This document shows, one piece after another, positions 32,880-42,412 of a stretch of 64,000 nucleotides of DNA. Position numbers and translations under genes: made by a program. The DNA is from Candidatus Saccharimonadota bacterium (GTDB taxonomy: Bacteria; Patescibacteriota; Saccharimonadia; Saccharimonadales; Saccharimonadaceae): positions 83,232-147,231 of the forward strand of contig JAFRKN010000017.1 in assembly GCA_017431725.1 (NCBI GenBank), written 5' to 3'. Position 1 is the stretch's first letter, and the number at the start of each line of letters is the position of its first letter. The notes under the pieces were generated by a model. It made no database searches. It saw only the letters and a list, made by a program, of their open reading frames with translations, and was not told the origin of the DNA.

Positions 32880-35800
32880 TTATGAATTTCTAACACAACG
32901 TACAAAATAACCAATATATCGAGAAGCTCCAGAATCAGCAGTTAAGGCATTATTATAAAATCGTAAATAATAACGCCCTGCTCCGCTAGAAGGAGTTGAC
33001 GCCCACCAATAACCTGAAGTTTCATTACCAATCGATCCGCCACTATAACGTCCACCAGTAACTGGAGAAAAAGTAGTTGAATTTAAGATACTATTAAATG
33101 ATCCCGCTGGAGCATTGGTATCCCTATTAGGTAAATGCCATCCTTTCGGACAAATATCATAAGAAGCTTCAGTAGAATTCGACGAACCAGTGATAGTCCC
33201 AGCCGTAGCTCCCGCATAGTTATACCATATTCCAGTTGTCACGTCATCAGAATTCTGTCTACAAGTATAAGTCATGCCGTTACCGTAGTTGCTGGTACTA
33301 GTACAACCAGTAGCAGTCAAATTACGCCAAGTAAGTGTAAGCGGGTTGGCCGTAGTATAAATTGCAGCAACATTAGAAGTAGTAGAGTTAAGTGAACTTT
33401 CGGTAAATCTTAGGTTCTGCGTCATCCAACAAGCTCCACTAATATAACGCACCGTATAATCCTTCTCATCACGTTCATCAAAAACTACAATATCATCATT
33501 TAAAGCTTGCGTCTGGCACATTGCATTAGTAAAATCTTGAATGTAAATTTTTTGTTTCCACTGTGCATAAAGTGTAATTGTTTCACCTTCTCCAACTAAA
33601 TCTGTCACCGATTCTCCGTTACTATAACTTGTCCCAGTCCCGTTAGGTAAAGTATTCCAACTATCAAACACCATATCACTAGGTGCTGTAAAAGTATTTG
33701 TGTTTAAAGCTACTGTAACACCTCTTCGAATTTCTTGACTATTCATTGTTCCGCTTCCACCATTAGCATCAAACTCTACTACATAAACTGGCTTTCTTAC
33801 ACAACGAACATGGATTCCATAACCCCTCGATATATTACCTGTGCTCAATTCATTATTATTAAATTGTAAAAGATAGCGGTTATTATTATTATATTCTGTA
33901 GTAGACCACCAATAGCCATACGAACCAGCACTAGATAAATTACCATTACCATAAGACCCACCCAAAATAGGTGAAAAAGAATAAGAATAATAAGCAGAAG
34001 ACATACCATATTGTTGAAAATAACTCGGTAAAGTCCAATTTTTTGGACAAACATTATAAATATCAACATCAGAGTTAGAATAACCTGTTATAGTCCCTGC
34101 CGTAGCCCCCGCATAATTATACCAAACCCCAATTTGATCAGCCGTATAATAATATAGCGCCATACCATCATCAACTGAATTAGGAGAATGCTTACATGAA
34201 TAAACATAACCTTGTGGATTCTGTGCATTTCCAACATTACACTCTGTATCAGTTTTTAAGTCATACCAAGTTAATGTTAATGGGCTGGTTTCTGTATATT
34301 CCAAAGGTATGTTAGAAGTAGTAGAATTAAGATTACTACCAGCAAATCTCAGATTTCGTGTCATCCAACAATTCCCATTAATATATCTCACCGTGTAATC
34401 ATTTTCATCCCTCCTATCAAATACTGTCACAGCTCCAGACGAAGCTTGCGTTTGACACATTGTACTAGTAAAATCTTGAATGTAAATCTTTTGTTTCCAT
34501 TGTGCGTAAAGTGTAATTGTTTCGTCTCCTCCAATCAAATTTGTCACCAATTCTCCATCATCATAACTTATTCCTGTTCCATTAGGTAAAGTATTCCAAC
34601 TGTCAAACACCATATTATTATTAGGCGCTGTAAAAGTATTTGTATTTAAAGCTGTTGCAATGTCTCTTCGAATTTCTTGGCTATTCATTACTCCACTCCC
34701 ACCATTAGCGTTGAATTCTACCGTATAATATGAACTTCTCACACATCTTACGTAATTTCCCAATGCACGATCCCCTCCAGTATCAGTTCCCAAAGATCCA
34801 TTAGCATAAAATTGAAAAGACCGTTGCGAATAATTCCCTGCTGTAGCAGACCAAAAATAGCCAGCTACATCGGCGTTAATTAAGGAAGCGTTGCTATATT
34901 GTCCACCGTAAATTGGCGAAAAAAGCGTCACATAATTACTTAAACTATTTTGCTGGGTATCTGTCGGCAAAGTCCAATTTTTTGGACAAACATTGTAAAT
35001 ACTAGGATTAAGATTAGAATTACCTACGATAGTCCCCGCCGTAGCCCCCGCATAATTATACCAAACCCCAATTTGATCAGCTGTATAGTTTAATCCATTC
35101 GCAGCTAAATCAGTCGCATCTGGAATCCGCCTACATAAATTATAATATCCCGTCCATTGTGAGCACCCGCTACTCGTCTTTAAATCATACCAAGTTAAAA
35201 CTAAAGGATTAGATCCTGTATAATCTGAAGCCACATTAGAAGTGGTAAAGTTAAGTGAATTTTCGGTAAATCTTAAATTCTGCGTCATCCAACAATTTCC
35301 GTTAATATATCTCACCGTATAATCTTTTTCATCACGTTTATCATAAACCAATAAATTACTATTTGACGCCTTTGCTTGACAAGCTGCATTAGTCAAATCC
35401 TGAATATACATTTTTTTCCATTGTGCATAAAGCGTAATTGTTTCTCCAGAAGCAGCCAAATCAGTAACTAACGCCCCATCCGCATAGCTCGTCCCGTTTC
35501 CGTCCGCCATTGTATTCCAACCATCAAATTCATAACCAATTGGCGCCGAAAAGGTATTAGTAGACAAATTTACTGTGGTCCCAACCGTAACAGTTTGATC
35601 GTCCATCGTCCCCGTGCCGCCATTAGCGTTATATGAAATAATATATTCAGTTTTAGCTAAACACCTAATAGGGCGGCCGTAGTCCTTACTGTAGCCACTC
35701 GCACCTGGATCAACATACGAGCTACCCAGATACAGGCCGTATGAAACGTCGATACTGCTCGCAGTAGACGACCAATAGTACCCTTTGCTGCCCCTATTAC

Positions 35801-37514
35801 CCACTGACGACCCACCGGCGTAGCCTGAGTAGAGGAAGTTATTTGGATAAGCTCTGATAGCCTTAGAAGCATCAGTGCCTTCAGTATTACTGTTATTGGC
35901 CCAATATGGAGCAGTGCTACTAGAATAATTAGCTGGAGCGGTCCCTACTATAGCTAAACCTAATGCGTAGAAGTCACTAGTGCCACCTTCTATTCTAGTT
36001 TTATCACCGCCTCTTGGTAGTTTCCAGCCAGTAGGACAAAGTGAAGTACCTGCAGTTTCTGAAGTTTTACCATTACCATCTGTAGAGGTAGGACTATTAT
36101 AGTAATTAGTATTAGCCATAGCTGCAGCCCAAGTGTAGTAGTTGCCATAGGAATAGACATTCTGTCCAGTTCCAGTCATATTAGATACATTAGTGTTGGG
36201 GTTGATAGTACTATTAGTGTTAGTATTGTCATTACGATATCTAGGCATGCGATAGCCTGGATAGTTAGTAGTACCAATATCAGAAAGGGTAGCACCATTA
36301 ATTCCAGCAATATCACCAGAACCATCAGATTTATAAAGGGTATTAGCAGTAGTAGAGTCAGAAAAGTTAGCAGTTTCCGGTTGAGCCAGACCAGAGAAGA
36401 CTCCGCCAAAGGCTCCGTTATTACTCTGAGTATTAGATGTAGCAATGTTGGCATCGTAGTCTAGTCTTAAGTTCTCTATCATCCAACAATTGCCATCAGC
36501 AAGTTTGGCTACAGCATAAACATCATTGTCCCTCAAATCTTTTAAAGCCACCACATCACCAACGCCCAAATTACCACAACCTTGCCAATTTTGTAAATTA
36601 GCATTCGGGGCCGGCTTCACCCACACGGCATATAAAAGCACTATTTGCCCATTATTTGACACCGCTGCATTATTCAAAAACGAAGCAGTAGCTGTAATAG
36701 TTTCATTTGGCCCAAAGACTTGACCAGCCGCTTTAGCCGTAGCAAGATCGGTTTGGAAAGTGGCTGAGTCTGGGTTTAATTGCACTGTAGACCAACCCGC
36801 AAATCCATAACCAGCCCTCTTATAATTAGAAGCGTAGAGTGTAATTTCATCATTTTCATATACATTATTATGCGTTACGCTCATATCATTCCCAATATCT
36901 GCCCCATTACCGTTATACATTACCTTATATATAAAACAATTCGAATCGGCTGTTAAATAATAAGTTACCGCTGTATTATTAGACATTTTATAAAGGCCAG
37001 GTTCAATAGAATGATTTACTGAAGCCCCATAATAAACTGGTATAATATCGCCACCAACAGCAGAAGCCGAAGTTTTATTAGCAAGAAGTGTAGTTGAGCT
37101 AGTAAGTCCAATAAAATGAGAAGAAAATGTTGCATTACTTGTGGTCGTATACCCCCACGTTCCCAAATAACTGTTTCCTCCACCATCATCGCCAATAATC
37201 GGACGAGGATTAGCTGTTGTTCCAGCCGTCGAAGAAATTAAATAAGAGCTAGTATTATCTCCACTTTTGTATAAAGCATTATCGTTAGTCCCACCGATAG
37301 ATAAATCATACCCAAACGGACAAGTTGAACTCACCACCACATTATCTACCCCAACCGCTGCACTATTAGCAGCCGTAGAAACATCAATTTTCACTTGGCC
37401 AGAAGTGGAAAGGGTAGCCGTATAAGCTAAAGTATCAAAAGAAAAGAAGACACCAAAAAATAACACTGCAAATCCCCCAACGGACCATAAAATGGGTGTC
37501 TTTGTTATTCGCAT
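32880..37514 (-). CDS. Giant multi-module FISUMP/InlB-repeat surface protein (about 1544 aa)
   Basis: 1544 residues from the ATG at 37514. An upstream ATG at 37520 sits too close to the AAAGG ribosome-binding site. Signal peptide with core FAVLFFGVFFSFDTLAYT, then an N-terminal module (about 30-190) ending EPGLYKMSNNTAVTYYLT. Next comes InlB repeat 1 (about 195-300) and FISUMP domain 1 (about 310-620). Then follow three tandem InlB+FISUMP pairs, whose hallmarks are NANGGTGTMDDQ, FDGWNT, ITLYAQWK, KDYTVRYINGNCWMTQNLRF, VWYNYAGATAG, CPKNWTLP and VRCVR. The last two pairs are very alike. No sorting motif. Probably exposed on the surface; ligand unknown. Ends next to a tRNA-Pro gene. Confidence 0.87.
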   Translation of the reverse strand: MRITKTPILWSVGGFAVLFFGVFFSFDTLAYTATLSTSGQVKIDVSTAANSAAVGVDNVVVSSTCPFGYDLSIGGTNDNALYKSGDNTSSYLISSTAGTTANPRPIIGDDGGGNSYLGTWGYTTTSNATFSSHFIGLTSSTTLLANKTSASAVGGDIIPVYYGASVNHSIEPGLYKMSNNTAVTYYLTADSNCFIYKVMYNGNGADIGNDMSVTHNNVYENDEITLYASNYKRAGYGFAGWSTVQLNPDSATFQTDLATAKAAGQVFGPNETITATASFLNNAAVSNNGQIVLLYAVWVKPAPNANLQNWQGCGNLGVGDVVALKDLRDNDVYAVAKLADGNCWMIENLRLDYDANIATSNTQSNNGAFGGVFSGLAQPETANFSDSTTANTLYKSDGSGDIAGINGATLSDIGTTNYPGYRMPRYRNDNTNTNSTINPNTNVSNMTGTGQNVYSYGNYYTWAAAMANTNYYNSPTSTDGNGKTSETAGTSLCPTGWKLPRGGDKTRIEGGTSDFYALGLAIVGTAPANYSSSTAPYWANNSNTEGTDASKAIRAYPNNFLYSGYAGGSSVGNRGSKGYYWSSTASSIDVSYGLYLGSSYVDPGASGYSKDYGRPIRCLAKTEYIISYNANGGTGTMDDQTVTVGTTVNLSTNTFSAPIGYEFDGWNTMADGNGTSYADGALVTDLAASGETITLYAQWKKMYIQDLTNAACQAKASNSNLLVYDKRDEKDYTVRYINGNCWMTQNLRFTENSLNFTTSNVASDYTGSNPLVLTWYDLKTSSGCSQWTGYYNLCRRIPDATDLAANGLNYTADQIGVWYNYAGATAGTIVGNSNLNPSIYNVCPKNWTLPTDTQQNSLSNYVTLFSPIYGGQYSNASLINADVAGYFWSATAGNYSQRSFQFYANGSLGTDTGGDRALGNYVRCVRSSYYTVEFNANGGSGVMNSQEIRRDIATALNTNTFTAPNNNMVFDSWNTLPNGTGISYDDGELVTNLIGGDETITLYAQWKQKIYIQDFTSTMCQTQASSGAVTVFDRRDENDYTVRYINGNCWMTRNLRFAGSNLNSTTSNIPLEYTETSPLTLTWYDLKTDTECNVGNAQNPQGYVYSCKHSPNSVDDGMALYYYTADQIGVWYNYAGATAGTITGYSNSDVDIYNVCPKNWTLPSYFQQYGMSSAYYSYSFSPILGGSYGNGNLSSAGSYGYWWSTTEYNNNNRYLLQFNNNELSTGNISRGYGIHVRCVRKPVYVVEFDANGGSGTMNSQEIRRGVTVALNTNTFTAPSDMVFDSWNTLPNGTGTSYSNGESVTDLVGEGETITLYAQWKQKIYIQDFTNAMCQTQALNDDIVVFDERDEKDYTVRYISGACWMTQNLRFTESSLNSTTSNVAAIYTTANPLTLTWRNLTATGCTSTSNYGNGMTYTCRQNSDDVTTGIWYNYAGATAGTITGSSNSTEASYDICPKGWHLPNRDTNAPAGSFNSILNSTTFSPVTGGRYSGGSIGNETSGYWWASTPSSGAGRYYLRFYNNALTADSGASRYIGYFVRCVRNS
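32883..35650 (-). repeat. Three tandem InlB+FISUMP coding modules
   Basis: Direct repeats of roughly 0.9 kb. Recurrent stretches lie near 33408-33790, 34355-34735 and 35275-35650, encoding the CWMTQNLRF block, the DFT..MCQTQA linker and the InlB repeat. The two C-terminal units are nearly identical over the InlB/linker part, implying recent duplication; FISUMP interiors differ. Confidence 0.75.
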
Positions 37515-37615
37515 CGGCATCCTTTTTATTTAATGTATGACCTGACCCTTCTATCATATTACACTTTTTAAAAAAACGCAAGCATTTTAATTTAAATATC
37601 TAAGTTTTCCACATC

Positions 37616-39691
37616 TTATTCAAATATTGGCAAATCTTCCGGAAAAGGATCGAAATATTCCTCTGTAAAATCATTAAAACCATCCCCATCTTCGTCCCGG
37701 TATCCCAAAGAACCATATGGATTATATCCTAGTTCAATCAAAAACCTTGATGGCATATTCATGTTCCGATTGCCAAAACTATATCTCGACGCCGCATATG
37801 TCAAAATTAATCTCTTCATCGCCCGCGTCATTCCTACATATGCTAACCTTCGTTCTTCTTCTAATTCCGCTTCATCTTCTGCCACTCGACTATTTGGGAA
37901 AAGCCCATCTTCCATTCCCACAATAAATACCACTGGAAATTCCAAGCCTTTGGCTGCATGTAAAGTCATCAATGTCACCGAATTTTTTACAGAACTTTCA
38001 TCCGCACTAGACATCAAAGTTGCGTCCGCCAAAAAATCCTCCAAATTTTCGTAATTAGTCGCATTCCCTTCCAAAACCTCCAAGTTTCGCATCCTGTCTT
38101 CCGCACTTGGTGTTCCATCATCCGTTAAAGTTCTAAAATCAAAATAATCTATAATCTTCTTCACAATTTCTCGTGGTTGTTCGTCTAATGAAACTTTTTT
38201 CAAAAAATTAACCAATCTCAAAAAACTATTCCTCGCCTTTCCGGCCTTCAAAATTTCTTCATAATTCATCTCAACTAACGGTTTTGAATCAGACATCTTG
38301 TCCATCGCCTCAGTGATTTTGTTTAAAGACGCTTCACCAATTCCCGACAACACATTTTGCACCACTCGTGCTAAACTCACTTTATCCCTCTGATTAAGCA
38401 TCAATTTTAAAATTGCCAAAACATCCTTCACCTCTTTTCGGTCATAAAATCTTACCCCACCAATAATTTTGTATGGAATATGATTATTTATAAAAGCCTT
38501 CTCAAAATTATAAGACTGCGCATTAGTTCGATACAAAACCACAAAATTGCTAAAATCTCGGAAGATTTTTTGCATATTAATAATTTTTAATGCCACATAA
38601 TTCGCTTCTTCCTCCTCGTTTCTCAGTGACTCTATATCAACCGGCTCACCTTTTTCCGCTTCCGTAAATAAAACTTTTTCTGTTCTAGTCTTATTTTTAT
38701 TTATAACTTTCTGCGAGGCTTCCAAAATATTTCCGGTCGAACGATAATTCTGTTCCAACTTAATTACCTTCGCACCCGGAAAATCCCGTTCAAAATGTAA
38801 AATATTTCTAAAATCCGCTCCCCGCCAAGAATATATCGATTGCCAATCATCCCCTACCACACAAATATTTCGCTTTTCGTTCACTAACAATTTGATAATT
38901 TGATATTGCACCAAATTTGTATCCTGATACTCGTCAATCAAAATATGCTGAAACTTTTCTTGCCATTTTTTTCGCACTTCCGGATATTTACTCAAGAGTT
39001 CCAACTCTTTTAACAATAAATCATCAAAATCCAACGCCTGCGCCTTTTTCTTTTCTTCCTCATATTTTTTAAAAATTTTAGCAATGCTTTTTTGATTCGG
39101 ATAAAATCCTTTCACCGCATATTCTTCTGGCCCATTTCCCTGATTTTTTTCGTTCGAAATAATAGCTTGAATCGATTTTGGTTTCAAATTTTTATTATCC
39201 GACAAATTTAAATCTTTAATGATTTTTCGAATCAACGAAATCTGATCGTCCGTATCGTAAATCACAAAATTCCGATCTAGACCTAAAGCATCTGCTTCCA
39301 TCCGCAAAATTTTTACCGCAATCCCATGAAACGTCCCCATAAACGGCATAAAACTTCTAGGGGCTTCTGCAATGTGTTGTCGGGGGCTTCCGGAAGTTAC
39401 AACCGAAGATGAGGGCGTGAGGCCCGTGACGACGGGCCCAAGCGACCCGTCTCCCGGAACATATTGCAGAAGCCCGAACAATCTTTCTCGCATTTCATTT
39501 GCCGCCTTATTGGTAAACGTCACGGCAAGAATACTGGATGGCTTAACGCCGTGTGCAATTAAATTGGCGATACGATGAGTTAGAGTTTTTGTTTTCCCCG
39601 ATCCCGCTCCCGCCAAAACTAGCACCGGTCCTTCCAAAATTTCCACTGCTTCTTTTTGTTGTTTATTTAATCCCTCCAAAATTTCATTCAT
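37616..39691 (-). CDS. uvrD: UvrD/PcrA/Rep superfamily I DNA helicase with GC-rich insert
   Basis: 691 residues. 3'-5' helicase for repair or replication restart. Motif I AGAGSGKT at 27-34, Ia TFTNKAANEM, II FDDLL/DEYQDTN, III VVGDDWQSIYSWRGA, IV LEQNYRST, V VTLMTLHAAKGLEF, VI VGMTRA. Residues ~73-114 between motif Ia and the PFMGTFHG segment are encoded by a GC-rich palindromic element and have no counterpart in the family. Start fixed by a TATAAT 6 bases upstream. Whether it is UvrD, PcrA or Rep cannot be settled by eye. Confidence 0.92.
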   Translation of the reverse strand: MNEILEGLNKQQKEAVEILEGPVLVLAGAGSGKTKTLTHRIANLIAHGVKPSSILAVTFTNKAANEMRERLFGLLQYVPGDGSLGPVVTGLTPSSSVVTSGSPRQHIAEAPRSFMPFMGTFHGIAVKILRMEADALGLDRNFVIYDTDDQISLIRKIIKDLNLSDNKNLKPKSIQAIISNEKNQGNGPEEYAVKGFYPNQKSIAKIFKKYEEEKKKAQALDFDDLLLKELELLSKYPEVRKKWQEKFQHILIDEYQDTNLVQYQIIKLLVNEKRNICVVGDDWQSIYSWRGADFRNILHFERDFPGAKVIKLEQNYRSTGNILEASQKVINKNKTRTEKVLFTEAEKGEPVDIESLRNEEEEANYVALKIINMQKIFRDFSNFVVLYRTNAQSYNFEKAFINNHIPYKIIGGVRFYDRKEVKDVLAILKLMLNQRDKVSLARVVQNVLSGIGEASLNKITEAMDKMSDSKPLVEMNYEEILKAGKARNSFLRLVNFLKKVSLDEQPREIVKKIIDYFDFRTLTDDGTPSAEDRMRNLEVLEGNATNYENLEDFLADATLMSSADESSVKNSVTLMTLHAAKGLEFPVVFIVGMEDGLFPNSRVAEDEAELEEERRLAYVGMTRAMKRLILTYAASRYSFGNRNMNMPSRFLIELGYNPYGSLGYRDEDGDGFNDFTEEYFDPFPEDLPIFE
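39358..39476 (-). repeat. GC-rich palindromic element, copy C (inside uvrD)
   Basis: Arms at 39358-39386 and 39450-39476 are inverted repeats containing GGGCTTCTGCAAT. The interior on the minus strand has the core GCCCGTCGTCACGGGC, then, after a variable stretch, TTCGGTTGTAACTTCCGGAA. It shares both core and downstream block with copy D. Confidence 0.82.
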
Positions 39692-39697
39692 TACTTC

Positions 39698-39703
39698 ATT
39701 ATA
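39698..39703 (-). promoter_or_regulatory. -10 element of uvrD (leaderless)
   Basis: Minus strand TTTGA then TATAAT, 6 bases before the ATG at 39691. Confidence 0.55.
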
Positions 39704-39754
39704 TCAAACTTCCCTATTTACCAAAAACTTGACAAATAGTCATACTAAGAAACT

Positions 39755-41305
39755 TTATATGCCCGTGAGTGGCACGATATCAGCCCCAAGATGCCTAAGT
39801 CGCGCCGCAAAATCTTGATAACCCCGATTAATCGGATAAACATTTCTTAAAATCGAAGTCCCCGGCGCTGCCAACATACCAATCAAAATTACTACTGCCG
39901 GCCTTAACGCCTGTGGAGCCACTAATTCCGCCGCCCGCCAATTCGTTGGTCCCTCAATATACACACGATGCGCATCCAAAAGTTCAACCTTCACATTCAA
40001 ATTTGCCAGCTCCGTTGTATAAACTGCCCGGTTTTCAAACACCCAATCATGTATCAACGTCCGCCCTTCACTCACCGCCGCAATCACCGCAAAAAATGGC
40101 AAATTATCAATGTTTAAACCCGGAAATGGCATTGGATGGATTTTGTCCACCGGTGCCACTAATCTGGATTTTTTCATTGTTAAATCTACCAGTCGCGTTT
40201 TTCCGTTCGCCGAAAGATATTCCTCAGATTTTTCAAATTGTGCATTCATATTTTTCAAAATTTCTAACTCTATTTCCAAAAATTCAATTGGCACACGCAT
40301 CAAAGTAATTTCTGAATTTGTCGTAAGCGCCGCCGCAATAAAACTCATCGCTTCAATCGGATCTTCCGATAAATTATAATCCACATCAAAACTAAATTTT
40401 TGCCTGCCAGTTACTACCAATTTAGTCGTACCAATACCAGAAATTTTTACTCCTAATTTTTCTAAGAAAAAACAAACATCCTGCACCATATAATTTGGTG
40501 AAGCTCCCACAATTGTTGTCTTTCCTGCCGTCATCGCTGCTGCCATTAAAACATTTTCTGTTACCGTATCACCACGCTCCGACAAAACAATATATCGATT
40601 ATTATTATTTTTTAATATATTTTGGTCAACTTCAATCTCATAAAAACCACTATTTTTTTCTGCATCAACTTTTAATCCAAAACTTTCTAATGCTTTCAAG
40701 TGTGGCTCCACTGTCCTCGTTCCAAGCGAACAACCCCCAGCATACGGAAGTTGAAATTTTTTGTAACGATGCAATAATGGACCCAAAAACATAATAATTG
40801 AACGTGTTTTTCTAGCCGCCTCAATATTCATTTCGTCCAATTTCAATTCACGCGGTGATATAATTTCCAAATCTCTATGACGGTTTTGCCAATGACATCT
40901 CACCCCAATCGATTCCAAAACTTCAATAATCCTAAACACTTCTTCTATTCTAGCCACTCTGTGTAACACCGTTTTGCCTGTGTTCAAAAGCGCTGCACAA
41001 AGCAATCCCACTGCCGCATTTTTTGAAGTATTAATGGTAATTTCACCATGCAATTCTTTCCCTCCTCTAATTCTAAAACTCTGAGAAACTGAATCATTTA
41101 TAGAGAGAATCTGATTTCCGAGTGCCTCCGAAAGTTTCTTAATCATTTCAAGTGAAATATTTTGCCCACCTTTTTCTATACGGTGAATTGCCGATTGACT
41201 TGACCCTACCGCATTTGCTAGCTCCCCCTGCGTCCAACCCTTCTCTAGCCGCATGTGTTCTACAGTCTCACCAATTACTTGTTGATAAGTTTTCGCTTTT
41301 GCCAT
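39755..41305 (-). CDS. murA: UDP-GlcNAc 1-carboxyvinyltransferase fused to an N-terminal XRE-type HTH domain
   Basis: 516 residues. Residues ~10-68 form a Cro/CI-type helix-turn-helix (MRLEKGWTQGELANAVGSSQ, then SAIHRIEKGGQNISLEMIKKL). Residues ~75-516 are MurA, first committed enzyme of peptidoglycan synthesis. K95/N96 (NTSKNAA) match the conserved substrate residues, and C192 in GGCSLGTR matches Cys115 of E. coli MurA, the PEP-binding and fosfomycin-target residue. Normal MurA has no HTH. The fusion suggests autoregulation or a link between wall precursor level and transcription; this is inference. Promoter TATATT 7 bases upstream, facing away from pgk. Confidence 0.92.
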   Translation of the reverse strand: MAKAKTYQQVIGETVEHMRLEKGWTQGELANAVGSSQSAIHRIEKGGQNISLEMIKKLSEALGNQILSINDSVSQSFRIRGGKELHGEITINTSKNAAVGLLCAALLNTGKTVLHRVARIEEVFRIIEVLESIGVRCHWQNRHRDLEIISPRELKLDEMNIEAARKTRSIIMFLGPLLHRYKKFQLPYAGGCSLGTRTVEPHLKALESFGLKVDAEKNSGFYEIEVDQNILKNNNNRYIVLSERGDTVTENVLMAAAMTAGKTTIVGASPNYMVQDVCFFLEKLGVKISGIGTTKLVVTGRQKFSFDVDYNLSEDPIEAMSFIAAALTTNSEITLMRVPIEFLEIELEILKNMNAQFEKSEEYLSANGKTRLVDLTMKKSRLVAPVDKIHPMPFPGLNIDNLPFFAVIAAVSEGRTLIHDWVFENRAVYTTELANLNVKVELLDAHRVYIEGPTNWRAAELVAPQALRPAVVILIGMLAAPGTSILRNVYPINRGYQDFAARLRHLGADIVPLTGI

Positions 41306-41347
41306 AGCTCATAATATATCACTACACGAATAATTTGTAAAGTATGT

Positions 41348-41353
41348 TATAAT
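41348..41353 (+). promoter_or_regulatory. -10 element of pgk (leaderless)
   Basis: TATGT then TATAAT, 6 bases before the ATG at 41360. Confidence 0.6.
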
Positions 41354-41359
41354 CACTTC

Positions 41360-42412
41360 ATGAAAACGATAAAAGATATTAATGTAAAAGATAAAATTAT
41401 ATTGTTGAGAACCGATTATAATGTCCCCATCAAAAATGGCAAAGTTGAAAATGATTTAAGAATTCGCGCCAGCCTTCCTACTATCAATTATTTACTCGAA
41501 AATGGCGCCCGAAAAATCTTTATCATCTCCCATCTCGGTCGCCCTGAGGGTAAAGAAAATTCCGACTATACCCTGTCTCCCGTTGCCAAATCCCTCCAAA
41601 AATTACTGCCTCACCAAACTGTTGGATTTTACCCCCTACCAAATAATACCGAATTCAAAGAAATCCCCGAAAAAATTAAAATCGTTCTCCTAGAAAATCT
41701 CCGCTTCAATCCAGGCGAAGAAAAAAATGATTTAAACTTTATCAAAAATCTCGTCAATGCTACTGGCGCCGAAATCTATGTCCAAGATGGTTTTGCCGTT
41801 ACTCACCGCGCCCACGCCTCCACCGACGCTATAAAAAATTTTCTCCCAGTTTATGCCGGATTATTAATTGAAAAGGAAATTATTAATCTAGAAAAAATTA
41901 TTAAAAATCCTCCAAAGCCCCTCCTTTTAATTATTGGCGGTTCCAAAGTCGAAGATAAAGAACCTCTCATTGACAAATTTACCAACATTGCTAACCAAAT
42001 TGTCGTCGGAGGCAAAATCGCTGCTGATGGTTATCAATCTAATAATCAGAAAATCTATGTAGCCGAAGATTTTGATGAAGATGTCTCCGGTAATAAACTT
42101 GATATTGGTCCTTTTTCCACTGCCAAAATCACCGATTTTATTAAAGACGCAAAAACCATTATTTGGAACGGCCTACTTGGCAAAGCCGAAGATCCCGCCT
42201 ATGCTACTGCTTCCACTATCATTGCAGAAGCTCTTGGTGAAAAAGAAAATTCCATAACCATCATTTGTGGTGGCGACACTACTGGTTTTGTTGAGAATCT
42301 CATGAAAAATCACAAAAATCTCAACTACTCTCTAGTTTCTACTGGCGGAGGAGCCGCCCTAGAATTTCTACTCGGCAAAGCGCTACCTGGTCTCAAAGCC
42401 ATTCAAAACTAA
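41360..42412 (+). CDS. pgk: Phosphoglycerate kinase (compact)
   Basis: 350 residues, about 40 shorter than the usual 390. Makes ATP from 1,3-bisphosphoglycerate. Substrate motifs: LLRTDYNVPIKNGKV at the N-terminus, ISHLGRPEG, LENLRFNPGEEKND, VQDGFAVTHRAHAST, GGSKVEDK, and the C-terminal nucleotide loop GGDTTGF ... TGGGAALEFL. The usual RADLN/RVDFN reads RTDYN. Its stop overlaps the convergent pyk end by 4 bases. Confidence 0.95.
   Translation: MKTIKDINVKDKIILLRTDYNVPIKNGKVENDLRIRASLPTINYLLENGARKIFIISHLGRPEGKENSDYTLSPVAKSLQKLLPHQTVGFYPLPNNTEFKEIPEKIKIVLLENLRFNPGEEKNDLNFIKNLVNATGAEIYVQDGFAVTHRAHASTDAIKNFLPVYAGLLIEKEIINLEKIIKNPPKPLLLIIGGSKVEDKEPLIDKFTNIANQIVVGGKIAADGYQSNNQKIYVAEDFDEDVSGNKLDIGPFSTAKITDFIKDAKTIIWNGLLGKAEDPAYATASTIIAEALGEKENSITIICGGDTTGFVENLMKNHKNLNYSLVSTGGGAALEFLLGKALPGLKAIQN

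Noticed and set aside
32597..32914. Minus-strand frame across the tRNA-Pro cluster
   Set aside because: The apparent protein (repeated RRFELLTSRTP-like text) is only the antisense translation of three similar tRNA genes.
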